A DNA stretch of 64,000 bases, taken from the NCBI GenBank assembly GCA_035275405.1, contig DATEMU010000007.1, positions 186,001-250,000 on the forward strand. Reading direction: 5' to 3'. The notes under the pieces were generated by a model. The model saw only the letters and a list, made by a program, of their open reading frames with translations, was not told where the DNA came from and searched no databases. The position numbers and the translations under genes were made by a program. This document shows positions 16,074 through 28,508 of this stretch, piece after piece. This DNA is from Phycisphaerae bacterium (GTDB lineage: Bacteria > Planctomycetota > Phycisphaerae > UBA1845 > UTPLA1). Position 1 is the first letter of the stretch. Every line of letters starts with the position of its first letter.

Positions 16074-18951
16074 AGTGAGAGGGACCTTTGTCGGGATCTC
16101 TTCACGATCTGCAATTCAGGGGTGGTTTTTGGGCGCCTGCTTCGCTTGTTTGATCGCCATCGCCGGGTGCTCGCTGCGCAAGAAGGAGGCGGTTTTTCCG
16201 CAGGTTTGGGCGACGGGGCCTTCGGAACGAATCGATTCAGGGGAACCGCTGCGCGAGGAGTCGCCTTATTTCCGGTCGACGGAAAATATGATTCGCCTCG
16301 TGGGGGCGGTGAATGAGACGGTGGGGGTGGAGTGCGTTTTGTCGGCGATCGGCCGGCCTCCGGCGAGCGTGGGGATTGGGGTGGAGGATTTTGTCGGCGC
16401 GACGGCGACGATCGAGCGATCTGCGGTACGGATGTACCGGCACTATCCGGTCACGATTGAGCGCTTCCCGCGGTGGTATGTGCGGACACTGGGGCCGAGC
16501 GAGGGGCGGGAATTTCCAGACGCACTGGTGCCACTGGGAAATATGGAGAGCGGGGCGGCGGATACGCTGGTCGTCGCGGCGGGGACCAACCTGCCCGTTT
16601 ACATCGAGGTGCGCATTCCCAAGGACGCGCGACCGGAGACGTATCATTCGGCCATTGTGCTGCGGACCGGAGAGAATGAAACGTGTCGAGCGCCGATTGA
16701 GCTGGTGGTGAGGGACGTTTTTTTGTCACCGGAGGACGCGTTGCCTGTTGTGGCGGGTGTGCAGCTCGGGCCGATCCTCGAGGCGCAGACGGGGCTCGAT
16801 CCGCGCAACATCGGGGCGGCACTGGACAACGACGGGGCGCGGGGGGTGATGCGGGAAGCGTTCGAGCTTCTGCACGAGCACGGGCTGTCGCCCTACACGA
16901 ACGACGTTCGGCCGAGGGCGCTGCCGACCGGCGAGGGCGGCGCGATGGACTGGGAATCGTACGATCGTTTCTGCGGGCCGCTGATCGACGGGACGGCGTA
17001 TGGCGACGGGCGGGCGGCGCATGCGTGGCCGCTTCCGGTTGACGTACATCAGCCGGATCCGGCGCAGTACGAGGGCCTCGCTTCGCCGAGCTATCGGGCG
17101 GCGCTGCGGGCGCAACTCGCGGAGGTGCATCGCCATTTCAAATCCGCGGGGTGGCTGGAAAAGAGCTATCTCGATTTTGATTATCCGCCGTCGGTCAACC
17201 CGTCGGCGGAAGAATACGAGCGATTTCGCGGGCTCGCCTCGCCGGCTAAAGGGCTCGATCCTCGACCGGTGATCCTCTCGCGACTGATTCCTCAGCCCAT
17301 GGGGGCCTTCGGGTGGTTCGACTATCGCCACGAGGAACTCGATGAAGTGGTGGGGATCTGGGCGACGCCGGCGCGTTATGAACATGCGGCGACTTTGGCG
17401 TCGCTGCGATCAAACGGAAAGCGAACGTGGATGCTGCCGGATCGACCGCCCTACTCGGGGTCGCTGGGGGTCGAAGCGCCGCCCGTCCACGCGAGAAGTC
17501 TTGCGTGGCAGGCGTTCTTGCGGGGGCATGAAGCGATCCTGCTTCCGAAGACGACAGATTGGCCGGCGACGATTCTTGGAGAGCCGATTGCCGATTCTGA
17601 AACGGCGACCGATACATGGTTGATTTATCCGGGGAAGCATTTCGGGGTGGATGGATTCGTGCCATCCGTGCGGCTTAAACAATTGCAGATCGGCCTGCAG
17701 GAGTATCAATACCTGCGGCTGCTGGAGGAAAACGGGCGGGCGGAGACGGCGCGGCTCCTGGCGGCATCATTGATACAGGCGAGCGGGACGGACGCATACG
17801 GCGATCACTATCAGGACGGCGTGACGGGGCGGAGAGTGGACGATCCGGAGGTGTGGGAGCAGGCGCGCGCGCTATTGACCCAGGAGACGGCCCTGGCGCT
17901 GGCGGAGGAACGGGAGGACGCTGTAGATTCCTCGCTGAACCTGATGGGATGGGCGCGGTTTCTGGGGGCGACGCGGCGTCTGGAGGCGCGGGTGGAGTCG
18001 GCGCGGGTGAGCGTCGATCCGCGTACGCGGCAGCCGAAATATCTTGTGACGTTTGACGTGGCGATTCGCAGCAGCCTGCGGACGAGCATCGAAGGAGAGC
18101 TGAGTTTTGGGGGATTGCCCGCGGGGGCGCGGGCGATCAAGGTTCCCGCGCGCGTCGGACCGGTGCAGGAATGGGGAATGGTCAAGCGCGCGATCGCGTA
18201 CGAGACGACCGAACTGCCGCCGCGCGATCTGGACGGGCATTTCCGCCAGACGATCGTGTTCGATGCCGGGGCATCGGGGCGGGTGCAGGTCGAGGGGGTC
18301 GTCTCCGTCGTCGCGCCGGTGAAGGCGGCGCGTCCGATTCTGATGGATGGCCGGCTCGATGATTGGGGGCCGGGGGAGTCGAACGTAGCGGGAGATTTTC
18401 GCCTGGTCGACGATCAAGCGCCGCGACCGCGCGCAGAGCGGCAAACGGTCGCGTATTTCTGCTATGCCGGCGATTATCTATACGTCGGCGTTCGCGCTGC
18501 CGTGCCTCCCGGGGCGACGGCGAGTGCGGGGATGATGCGGCGGAACATCGTGGAGTACGAGGATTTGACGCCGGTCGGCGAGGATCTGGTGGAGATCCTG
18601 TTGGATCCGACGGGCGCGGGAACGCTCAGCGACGATCTGTATCACATCGTCATCAAGTCGACGGGGGACCTTGTTGTCGAGCGCGGCGTCGGGGTGACGC
18701 CGCCGATCGGTCGAACGGAGCCGTGGGCGGGCAAGCGACCGGACTATGCGGTGTCGATCAGCGACGACGGCTGGACGGCGGAGATTGCGATCCCGATTTC
18801 GTCGTTGGGGCCGCAGGCGGCGCGGAGCCGGGTGTGGGGGATCAACCTGGCGCGGATGGAGCCGCAGCGCGGAGAGTATTCGGATTGGGCGCGTGCGCCG
18901 CGGCATTGCTATGACGCGCGGTCGTTGGGGAATCTCATTTGGCCGGAGTAG
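16054..18951 (+). CDS. Lipoprotein with DUF4091-like glycoside-hydrolase-type domain and C-terminal CBM9-like domain
   Basis: The 965-residue protein has a long signal sequence ending in the lipobox-like IAIAGC, so it is probably a lipoprotein. The middle region (about 380-590) contains GAFGWFDYRHEELDEVVGIWAT, RSLAWQAFLRGHEAILL and LKQLQIGLQEYQYLRLLEENG. This matches the DUF4091 'glycoside hydrolase domain' found in bacteroidete and planctomycete exoproteins. The last 200 residues (ARPILMDGRLDDWGPG ... VWGINLARMEP) resemble carbohydrate-binding module family 9. Polysaccharide binding or hydrolysis at the cell surface is inferred. The start is uncertain: ATG 16054 lies in a tandem repeat, GTG 16075 is in frame, and neither has a good ribosome-binding site. 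Confidence 0.82.
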   Translation: MANSERRVRGTFVGISSRSAIQGWFLGACFACLIAIAGCSLRKKEAVFPQVWATGPSERIDSGEPLREESPYFRSTENMIRLVGAVNETVGVECVLSAIGRPPASVGIGVEDFVGATATIERSAVRMYRHYPVTIERFPRWYVRTLGPSEGREFPDALVPLGNMESGAADTLVVAAGTNLPVYIEVRIPKDARPETYHSAIVLRTGENETCRAPIELVVRDVFLSPEDALPVVAGVQLGPILEAQTGLDPRNIGAALDNDGARGVMREAFELLHEHGLSPYTNDVRPRALPTGEGGAMDWESYDRFCGPLIDGTAYGDGRAAHAWPLPVDVHQPDPAQYEGLASPSYRAALRAQLAEVHRHFKSAGWLEKSYLDFDYPPSVNPSAEEYERFRGLASPAKGLDPRPVILSRLIPQPMGAFGWFDYRHEELDEVVGIWATPARYEHAATLASLRSNGKRTWMLPDRPPYSGSLGVEAPPVHARSLAWQAFLRGHEAILLPKTTDWPATILGEPIADSETATDTWLIYPGKHFGVDGFVPSVRLKQLQIGLQEYQYLRLLEENGRAETARLLAASLIQASGTDAYGDHYQDGVTGRRVDDPEVWEQARALLTQETALALAEEREDAVDSSLNLMGWARFLGATRRLEARVESARVSVDPRTRQPKYLVTFDVAIRSSLRTSIEGELSFGGLPAGARAIKVPARVGPVQEWGMVKRAIAYETTELPPRDLDGHFRQTIVFDAGASGRVQVEGVVSVVAPVKAARPILMDGRLDDWGPGESNVAGDFRLVDDQAPRPRAERQTVAYFCYAGDYLYVGVRAAVPPGATASAGMMRRNIVEYEDLTPVGEDLVEILLDPTGAGTLSDDLYHIVIKSTGDLVVERGVGVTPPIGRTEPWAGKRPDYAVSISDDGWTAEIAIPISSLGPQAARSRVWGINLARMEPQRGEYSDWARAPRHCYDARSLGNLIWPE

Positions 18952-19199
18952 AAGATCTCGCGCCCAGCCGGGGGCGGAAATCTTGGACAATGGCGGATTG
19001 CGGCAACCACAATACGGGTACGGTACAGGCTGCCGGGCGGTCTGCGGATATTTCCGCTTTCATGTGGAGTCATCCGCGGGGACGATTGCAAGTGGCCAGA
19101 TAGTGGCCCAGAAGCGCCGAGGACAACTTTTTCATAACATTTGCCGGCGGACGGGGTTCGAGGCTCTTTCAGGGGCAACGGGCGACTTGGGAGTGCGGC

Positions 19200-19217
19200 T
19201 TGGCACGCTTCTTGCTA
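19200..19217 (+). promoter_or_regulatory. Sigma-54-type (-24/-12) promoter for the PEP-CTERM gene
   Basis: TTGGCACGCTTCTTGCTA is a perfect match to TGGCACG-N4-TTGCW with GG-N10-GC spacing. Expected start of transcription is near 19227, giving a 60-nt leader before ATG 19286. The rest of the 334-nt gap (18952-19285) shows no gene. Confidence 0.8.
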
Positions 19218-19285
19218 GTGGTCTCTTCGACGTCGCCGGGGCGAGCGAAAGCTGTGGCGGTTCGTGGTTTTTTAGTGGAGGGAAT

Positions 19286-20464
19286 ATGGGCTCCTGTCGA
19301 CTCGCGCACATATCCGCGTTCATAAGCGTCTTTGCAATCCCGTGCCTTGCTGTTGCTCGGCCCGCCACCTTCATGGGACTTGGCGATTTGCCTGGTGATC
19401 CCCATTGGAGCCAAGCGTTGGGTATCTCCCCCGACGGCGGAACTGTGGTGGGGGTTGGGGACTATTCAGCCAGTGGATTCTCTGAGTTCGGACACGCTTT
19501 TCGCTGGACGGCCGATACTGGGGTCAGCGGACTTGGAGTACTTGCGGGCGTTCCCAACACTTTTGCATACGGTGTTTCGCTCGGTGGAACTGTCGTAATC
19601 GGAACTGGGTTGACCCCCGAACAAACCGAAGTGGCCTTTCGTTGGACCGAAGCGAGCGGAATGCTCCCCTTAGCGAACTTGGGGGGTACGGAAAGTGCTG
19701 CACGAGGAGTCTCGTGGGACGGCAGTGTAATCGTGGGACTATCAACCAGTTCGAGCGGCAGAGAGGCCTGTCGTTGGGTTGGCGCAGATCCTCCGATGAC
19801 CTTGGGTATTTTACCGGGGGGAATATTGAGCGATGCTTCAGCGGTGTCGGCTGACGGTACTGTCGTTGTCGGCTACAGCCATACAAGAGTGGGCAATCGC
19901 GTCGGAATTGAGGCATTTCGCTGGACAGAAGCGACAGGGATGGTCGGCCTCGGTGGGCTGCCTGGAGGCAGACTGAGCGATCGTGCGAATGCAGTTTCTG
20001 CGGATGGAGCCCTTGTTGTTGGATATGCTGCGGCAGCCACAGATTCGCACGCATTTCGATGGTCTCAGTCAACTGGAATGATCGATCTCGGCACGTTGCC
20101 GGTTGATCCGTTCCGTAGCCGATACAGTACAGCGCTCGGAGTATCAGATAATTCTGTGATCGTCGGTCAAAGTGCATCGGGTTCCAGTTGGGAAGCGTTC
20201 ATTTGGGACGAAACTCATGGAATGCGATCTCTCCGTGACGTTCTAACCCAACAATATGGAATCGATCTCGACGGATGGTTCCTCGCAGCGGCTACCGCGA
20301 TAACTTCTGATGGCCAAATCATTGCGGGCTATGGTGCAAACCCGGAAGGACGGGGCGAAGCGTGGATTGTACAGTTGCCGGAGCCGGGCGCTTTGGCTCT
20401 GTTTGCACTTGGCTGCATTGGGTTAATTTGTTACCGGCCGATGTGGCGGCCATGCTCACGGTGA
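19286..20464 (+). CDS. PEP-CTERM protein with HAF repeats
   Basis: The 392-residue protein has a signal peptide (MGSCRLAHISAFISVFAIPCLAVA). About seven repeats follow in the style of HAF extracellular repeats, with GHAFRWT, ALGISPDGGTVVG and MIDLGTLPV. The C-terminus LPEPGALALFALGCIGLICY followed by an Arg-containing tail is a PEP-CTERM sorting signal, normally processed by an exosortase; no exosortase gene is in this window. The ATG at 19286 has GGAGGG 4 nt upstream; the longer open frame upstream includes the sigma-54 promoter and is therefore untranslated. An extracellular matrix protein is likely. Confidence 0.88.
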   Translation: MGSCRLAHISAFISVFAIPCLAVARPATFMGLGDLPGDPHWSQALGISPDGGTVVGVGDYSASGFSEFGHAFRWTADTGVSGLGVLAGVPNTFAYGVSLGGTVVIGTGLTPEQTEVAFRWTEASGMLPLANLGGTESAARGVSWDGSVIVGLSTSSSGREACRWVGADPPMTLGILPGGILSDASAVSADGTVVVGYSHTRVGNRVGIEAFRWTEATGMVGLGGLPGGRLSDRANAVSADGALVVGYAAAATDSHAFRWSQSTGMIDLGTLPVDPFRSRYSTALGVSDNSVIVGQSASGSSWEAFIWDETHGMRSLRDVLTQQYGIDLDGWFLAAATAITSDGQIIAGYGANPEGRGEAWIVQLPEPGALALFALGCIGLICYRPMWRPCSR

Positions 20465-20548
20465 AAAAGCAGAAAAGCGGGACGACAATCTCCACTATTT
20501 ATCTTTCGGTCCCAAAAGAGGTTCGTGTCGCCTGCCTTCAGCCCATCC

Positions 20549-20577
20549 CTGTAAATCTTGTAAATCCCTATACCTTT
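20549..20577. repeat. Short TGTAAATC direct repeat
   Basis: CCCTGTAAATCTTGTAAATC lies between two convergent genes (113-nt gap). It looks like a low-complexity dispersed repeat. No strong terminator hairpin is visible. Confidence 0.35.
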
Positions 20578-22305
20578 CTAAGGCCCTGTCGGCACCGCCC
20601 ACGGTTGCGGTGCGCCGTACGCGTCGATCCAGATGAAGCGATAGGAATCGGAGTCGAGGGGCTGATCGAATTTAAGCTCGATCGACTTCACGCCGCGCTC
20701 GTCGACGTCCGTGATCCGGCAGGTAAAGGGGCCAGCATCGGACTCATCGCCGATCTGGCGTGGGCGGTTGCGCTGAGATCCCATGCGGCCGAGGAAATTT
20801 TGCAGGAAGCGCGTACCGGCGACATCCAGGCGGAGGGTGCGGGCATCGACGCGCGTGGCGACGGGGTCGGCGGCGTCAGTAAGGAGACGGACGCCGACGG
20901 GCGGGTCGGGGTGAACGCGGCGGAAGCGGTCCTGCAAGAAGAGCCCGTCATACGAGAAGCGGCTGTTGACGACGAAGAGTTCATCGCCGGGCTGGGGCGG
21001 GCGTTGGAACGTGGCAAGCATGGCGCGGAGGTTATTCTGCGCGCAGTGCTCCATGTAGTTCATGATGTGTACGGTTGCGGCGGAGGTCACGAGTTGGATG
21101 ACAATAAAGAGCGCGAGGGGGAGGGCGCGAAGGCGATAGGAGCCGTTGTCGCGCGGGCGCGTCAGCCAGGCGGCGGCGAGGAAGGCCAGGCCGACACTGG
21201 GCAGGACCATGACGCGGTCGTCGGGCGGGGTGCAGGCGAGGATGGGGAGGAAGAGGAGGGGCCAGAGGGCCATGGCGGCGAGACCGCGCTGCCGGCGATG
21301 GTGGAGGAGGAACATGATGGCGAGGGCGGTGAGGGCGAGGGCGCCGACGAGGGCGAAGTACGGCAGCAAGTCTCCGCGGCCGACCTGGAATTCGAGCAGG
21401 AAGGGATTGACGGGAATGATCCAGGCCGTGAGCAGAAGTACGGCGCGGATGGGCGCGGTGCGGAGGTAATCGAGCGGGGCGGCGAGGGGGTCGAGCATCG
21501 GCGAACCGTTCGCGCCGCTTTCCGAGCGGAGGTAGAGCGCGAACCAGGCGACGCCGAGCATGAGCCAGCAACTGGTAATGATGCGTGCGCGGCGGGCGGC
21601 GTCGTGTTCGCGGCGGAAGATCAGCCAGGCGCAGATGGGCCAGAGGATGAGGGGGAGGACGGCTTCTTTGGAGAAGAGACCGGCGACGAGGAGGAGGAGT
21701 GAGCCGATGAGGGCGGCGAGCGATCCGTCGTAGAGGTAACGCGAGGCGAGGAGGGCGGCGGCGACGGAGAGGATGAGGGCGACGATGTCGCAGTGGGCGG
21801 AGATGAAGACGATGGGGATGGCGTGGCAACTGGCGACGGTGAAGATGAGCGCGCCCCAGCGGGCGAGGCGCTCGTCGCGACCAAGGAGGCGGAAGAGCTG
21901 CAGGACGAGGAGGACGCCGACGACGTAGAGGGCGATGCCGACGAGGCGGAAACCCAGCGGCCGGTCGCCGAAGAGGAGGTACTCGGCATAGAGGAAGCGC
22001 TCGGAGAGGGGGCGGAAGTGCTTGTATTTGAACGAGTCTTGCAGCCACCAGGGGTACCAGCCGGCGGTGCGCTCAATCTTGTTCTGCTCGCCGCCGGGGA
22101 GGAACTGGTAGGCGCCGGGCGAGTCGCGGAGGCCTTCGTGATATTCACGGAAGACGCGGAGCATGCGGTGGTCGTCGACCATGAAGTCGCCGGCGAGCGA
22201 GGGGGCGAAGAGGGCGGCGATGAGGGCGATGAGGAAATATTGCGGGCGCGGCGTGGATTCGTACCAGAGGGCGAAGCGGGCGCGCTTGCGGGGGGCGGGG
22301 GGCAT
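20578..22305 (-). CDS. Polytopic membrane protein, GT-C glycosyltransferase-like
   Basis: The 575-residue protein has about ten hydrophobic helices. The first is followed by the motif AGDFMVDDHRMLRVF. An acidic pair just after the first helix is the usual catalytic region of GT-C enzymes such as PMT/ArnT-type glycosyltransferases using lipid-linked sugars. The rest of the topology (alternating helices with a soluble C-terminal domain of about 130 residues beginning near MEHCAQNNLRAML) fits. Acceptor and donor are unknown. There is no clear ribosome-binding site. Confidence 0.72.
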   Translation of the reverse strand: MPPAPRKRARFALWYESTPRPQYFLIALIAALFAPSLAGDFMVDDHRMLRVFREYHEGLRDSPGAYQFLPGGEQNKIERTAGWYPWWLQDSFKYKHFRPLSERFLYAEYLLFGDRPLGFRLVGIALYVVGVLLVLQLFRLLGRDERLARWGALIFTVASCHAIPIVFISAHCDIVALILSVAAALLASRYLYDGSLAALIGSLLLLVAGLFSKEAVLPLILWPICAWLIFRREHDAARRARIITSCWLMLGVAWFALYLRSESGANGSPMLDPLAAPLDYLRTAPIRAVLLLTAWIIPVNPFLLEFQVGRGDLLPYFALVGALALTALAIMFLLHHRRQRGLAAMALWPLLFLPILACTPPDDRVMVLPSVGLAFLAAAWLTRPRDNGSYRLRALPLALFIVIQLVTSAATVHIMNYMEHCAQNNLRAMLATFQRPPQPGDELFVVNSRFSYDGLFLQDRFRRVHPDPPVGVRLLTDAADPVATRVDARTLRLDVAGTRFLQNFLGRMGSQRNRPRQIGDESDAGPFTCRITDVDERGVKSIELKFDQPLDSDSYRFIWIDAYGAPQPWAVPTGP

Positions 22306-22317
22306 CGGCGGAGTTTA

Positions 22318-22383
22318 ATGGCGAATGGCGAATAGCGAATAGCGATGTGGTTTCCACAGATGAACGCAGATGGCGCAGATGAG
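22318..22383 (+). repeat. Adjacent family B and family A repeats
   Basis: ATGGCGAATGGCGAATAGCG (family B, 22318-22346) is followed directly by CCACAGATGAACGCAGATGG plus CGCAGATGAG (family A, 22352-22383). The two families are found side by side only here in the window. Confidence 0.7.
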
Positions 22384-22819
22384 ATTCGTAGCGAGCCACC
22401 CGGGGGGAGGGGGGAGGGCAGGGGGGGGAAATCCAGCGAAAACGACCGGAAAAATGGACGGGACTTGCACTTCGTTGGCGACATGGTTTGGTACCTCGGG
22501 GCAGGCGCGGAAACTTTCGCCGCGGCGACTCTTCGGCGCTCCACGCCGGGTCCCGCCCAGGCGGATCTGCGACTTCGACCGGGGCGGCGAGCTTTCAGCC
22601 AGAAGCCGTGAGCCATAACTTTGACGACAACGACGGCTTCGCCGCTTTTCTTGTCCTTTTCCTCAATCCTTGCTTAGCACTGCCTAGAATATGAGCGTTA
22701 GCCATGAGCCTTTTCCATTTGCGGAAAGCTGAAGGGGCGGAGACGCCCTCGCAGTTAGGCGGTGCAAGCCTTGATGGGGGCGAGACTTCCGTTTGAATTG
22801 CCGGTGTTTCGGAAGTGGA
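22384..22819. other. Intergenic region with leader-like element shared with 10.8 kb
   Basis: No credible gene. A G-rich run (22395-22430) precedes a segment at about 22600-22690 similar to 10815-10905: both contain CTTCGCCGCTT, CTTGTCC and CTTGCT-AGC in the same order. A hairpin AGGGGCG/CGCCCT lies near 22735-22755, upstream of the sigma-54 promoter. Confidence 0.4.
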
Positions 22820-22835
22820 TGGCACGGAAAATGCA
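22820..22835 (+). promoter_or_regulatory. Sigma-54-type (-24/-12) promoter
   Basis: TGGCACGGAAAATGCA matches TGGCACG-N4-TTGCA with one change and keeps GG-N10-GC. Transcription would start near 22846, about 99 nt before GTG 22945. Confidence 0.65.
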
Positions 22836-22944
22836 AGACGGTGCTAACGGACGTCGCGATGACCGGCTTTGCGGGCCGATGCGTGGCACCGCCCGCATTT
22901 TCGTAAGATGATTCGTGAGGGCGTGCTACCAAGGAGGAGGCTTT

Positions 22945-25266
22945 GTGTCTCTCGTTGCTGACACGCGAAGAAACTGTGCTCATCGCGTTCTGTTGTTCCT
23001 GATCGCGGCTTTTCCCGTGTTGACTCTCGCCGATCGGGCCGGCGCCCAAGCCGTCTCGAACCGACCACGGCCGGACTTGTGGGTCACCGACGGACTTGTC
23101 TATGCCATGGCGCAGGAATCGGGCATCCTCTACATTGGCGGCGACTTTACCTACGTCGGTCCTAACACAGGCGGCGGGGCCTTCGTCGACGCCGCGACCG
23201 GCGAAATTTCAACGGGTCGCCCGGCGATAACCGGGCATGTCTATTCGACAATCAGCGATGGCGCGGGCGGCTGGTACATTGGGGGCAACTTCACCTCGAT
23301 CGGCACGACGCCGCGAAATCACATTGCCCACATCCTTGGCGACGGCAGCGTCGATGCCAACTGGAACCCCGATGCGAACGATTGGGTGTACGCTCTAGCC
23401 ATTTCCGGCGGGAGAGTTTACGCCGGAGGCCTTTTCACCAGCATCGGCGGGCAGGCACGAAACCACGTCGCCGCCCTCGATAGCTCCGGAAACGCTCTTA
23501 CCGAGTGGGACCCCGACGCGAATGACTTTGTATTCGCTCTGACCGTCTCCGGCGGGACCGTTTATGCCGGAGGCTGGTTCACCACAATCGGCGGTCAGGC
23601 GCGCAACCGCATCGCCGCCCTGGATAGCACCGGCGTTGCCCTGTCTGACTGGAACCCCGATGCAAACGATTCAGTGTACGCGCTAACTGTTTCCGGCGGG
23701 ACGGTCTATACCGGGGGCAATTTCACCATCATCGGCGGTCAGGCGCGCAACCGAATCGCCGCCCTCGATGGCTCCGGCAACGCACTGCCCAACTGGAACC
23801 CGAATGCGAACAACAATGTGCGGGCTCTGGCTGTCACCGGCGAAACCGTCTATGCCGGCGGCTGGTTCACCAGCATCGGCGGCCAGACGCGCAGGCGCAT
23901 CGCCGCGCTGGATGGCTCCGGTAATGTCCTGCCTAACTGGAATCCCGATGCGAACAGCTATGTGTCGGCTCTGAACGTCTGCGGCGGAACGGTCTATGCC
24001 GGAGGCTTATTCACAAGCATCGGTGGGCAGCCGCGCAACTATATCGCCGCTCTGGACAGTTCCGGAAATGCCTTGGCCGACTGGAACCCGAATGCGAATG
24101 ACTCTGTGCTTGCCTTGGCCGTGTCCGGCGAGACGGTCTATGCAGGTGGCGTGTTCACCAGTATCGGCGGGCAGGGGTGCAACTACATTGCCGCGCTGGA
24201 GAGCTCCGGCAAAGCCTTGCCCAACTGGAACGCCTATGCGAATAACTCTGTACGCGCCCTGGCTGCCTCGGGCGGGACAGTCTATGCAGGGGGATCTTTT
24301 ACCAGCATCGGCGGACAAGCACGCAACCGCATCGCTGCTCTGGACAGCTCCGGCAACGCCCTGCCCAATTGGGTCCCCAATGCGAATCTCCCTGTATCCG
24401 TCTTGACCGTTTCCGGCGGGACGGTCTATGCCGGCGGCTATTTCACGAGCATCGGCGGGCAATCGCGCAACTTCATCGCCGCACTGGACGGTTTCGGCAA
24501 CGCACTTCCCAACTGGAACCCCAATGCGAATCGCGATGTATACGCGCTGGCCGTCTCCGGCGAGACGGTCTATGCCGGTGGCTTTTTCACCAGCATCGGC
24601 GGGCAGTCGCGCAACTATGTCGCCGCCCTGGATAGCGACGGCGACGTCCTGCCCGACTGGAACCCCAATGCGAGCTGGATTGTACGTGCCATCGCTGTCT
24701 CCAGCGCGACGGTCTATGTCGGCGGCAATTTCACCAGCGTCGGCGGGCAGCCGCGCAGCTTTATCGCCGCACTGGACGGGTCCGGCAACGCTCTTCCCAG
24801 CTGGAACCCCAATGCGAATGGCAGCCTAAACGCCCTGGCCGTTCATGGCGGGACGCTTTTTGCCGTGGGTGGTTTTACAAACATCGGCGGACAGGCGCGC
24901 AACTGCATCGCCGCCCTAGACGACTCCGGCGATGCGCTAGCCAACTGGAGCCCCAATTCGAATTACGCTGTGCATGGCCTGGCCATATCCGGTGGGACGG
25001 TCTACGTCGGCGGCAATTTCACCAGCATCGGCGGGCGGACGCAGCCCTATCTCGCCGCTTTCAACGTGCTGGGCGACCTGAATTGTGACGATCGCGTGGA
25101 CGGAAACGACATCGCGCCGTTCGTGTTGGCCGTGATCGACCCGGCCGGCTTCGCGGCGAGCAGCGGCGGATGCGACATTTTTCATGCGGATGCCAATGAC
25201 AACGGGTCGATTGAGTTCGCCGACGTAAGTGCGTTTGCCGACCTGATTCTGACGAGCGGAACGTAA
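22945..25266 (+). CDS. Secreted tandem-repeat beta-propeller protein with dockerin-like tail
   Basis: The 773-residue protein starts at GTG 22945, which sits 4 nt after AGGAGGAGG and begins a signal peptide (VLLFLIAAFPVLTLADRAGAQA). The GTG at 22915 is a poorer choice. The body is about 14 repeats of 45 residues with the frame GGTVYAGGxFTSIGGQARNxIAALDxSGNALPxWNPNAN, like delta-60/beta-propeller repeats. The end (GDLNCDDRVDGNDIAPFVLAV ... DANDNGSIEFADVSAFADLIL) is a dockerin-like calcium-binding pair. Repeat copies are highly similar at DNA level, so recombination may vary their number. An extracellular role is inferred; no enzymatic motif is seen. Confidence 0.88.
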   Translation: MSLVADTRRNCAHRVLLFLIAAFPVLTLADRAGAQAVSNRPRPDLWVTDGLVYAMAQESGILYIGGDFTYVGPNTGGGAFVDAATGEISTGRPAITGHVYSTISDGAGGWYIGGNFTSIGTTPRNHIAHILGDGSVDANWNPDANDWVYALAISGGRVYAGGLFTSIGGQARNHVAALDSSGNALTEWDPDANDFVFALTVSGGTVYAGGWFTTIGGQARNRIAALDSTGVALSDWNPDANDSVYALTVSGGTVYTGGNFTIIGGQARNRIAALDGSGNALPNWNPNANNNVRALAVTGETVYAGGWFTSIGGQTRRRIAALDGSGNVLPNWNPDANSYVSALNVCGGTVYAGGLFTSIGGQPRNYIAALDSSGNALADWNPNANDSVLALAVSGETVYAGGVFTSIGGQGCNYIAALESSGKALPNWNAYANNSVRALAASGGTVYAGGSFTSIGGQARNRIAALDSSGNALPNWVPNANLPVSVLTVSGGTVYAGGYFTSIGGQSRNFIAALDGFGNALPNWNPNANRDVYALAVSGETVYAGGFFTSIGGQSRNYVAALDSDGDVLPDWNPNASWIVRAIAVSSATVYVGGNFTSVGGQPRSFIAALDGSGNALPSWNPNANGSLNALAVHGGTLFAVGGFTNIGGQARNCIAALDDSGDALANWSPNSNYAVHGLAISGGTVYVGGNFTSIGGRTQPYLAAFNVLGDLNCDDRVDGNDIAPFVLAVIDPAGFAASSGGCDIFHADANDNGSIEFADVSAFADLILTSGT

Positions 25267-25310
25267 TGGGCGGTCCCTTGTGGATGGCAAGCGGGATTGT
25301 CGATGGCGTC

Positions 25311-25332
25311 GGCGGGTGGAACCCGCCCTACC
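25311..25332. repeat. Family C hairpin repeat
   Basis: GGCGGGT-GGA-ACCCGCC followed by CTACC lies between the convergent 22945 gene and gyrB. It might also act as a weak bidirectional terminator stem, but no T-run follows. Confidence 0.55.
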
Positions 25333-25380
25333 GCGGCGTCGTCCGGCACAGAGGCCGGACACTACAGTGGTACCACAAAA

Positions 25381-28466
<3,086 letters not shown>

Positions 28467-28508
28467 GGTGGAATCCTTCGAGAAGCGGCCTGCCGCTTCC
28501 TCCTTGAA

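Noticed and set aside
22945-25266. Regular repeats resembling a CRISPR-like array
   Set aside because: The period is about 135 nt, in frame, and encodes a protein repeat; there are no unique spacers.
25311-25332. Hairpin after the 22945 gene as a terminator
   Set aside because: No T-run on either strand, and the same hairpin recurs elsewhere as a dispersed repeat.
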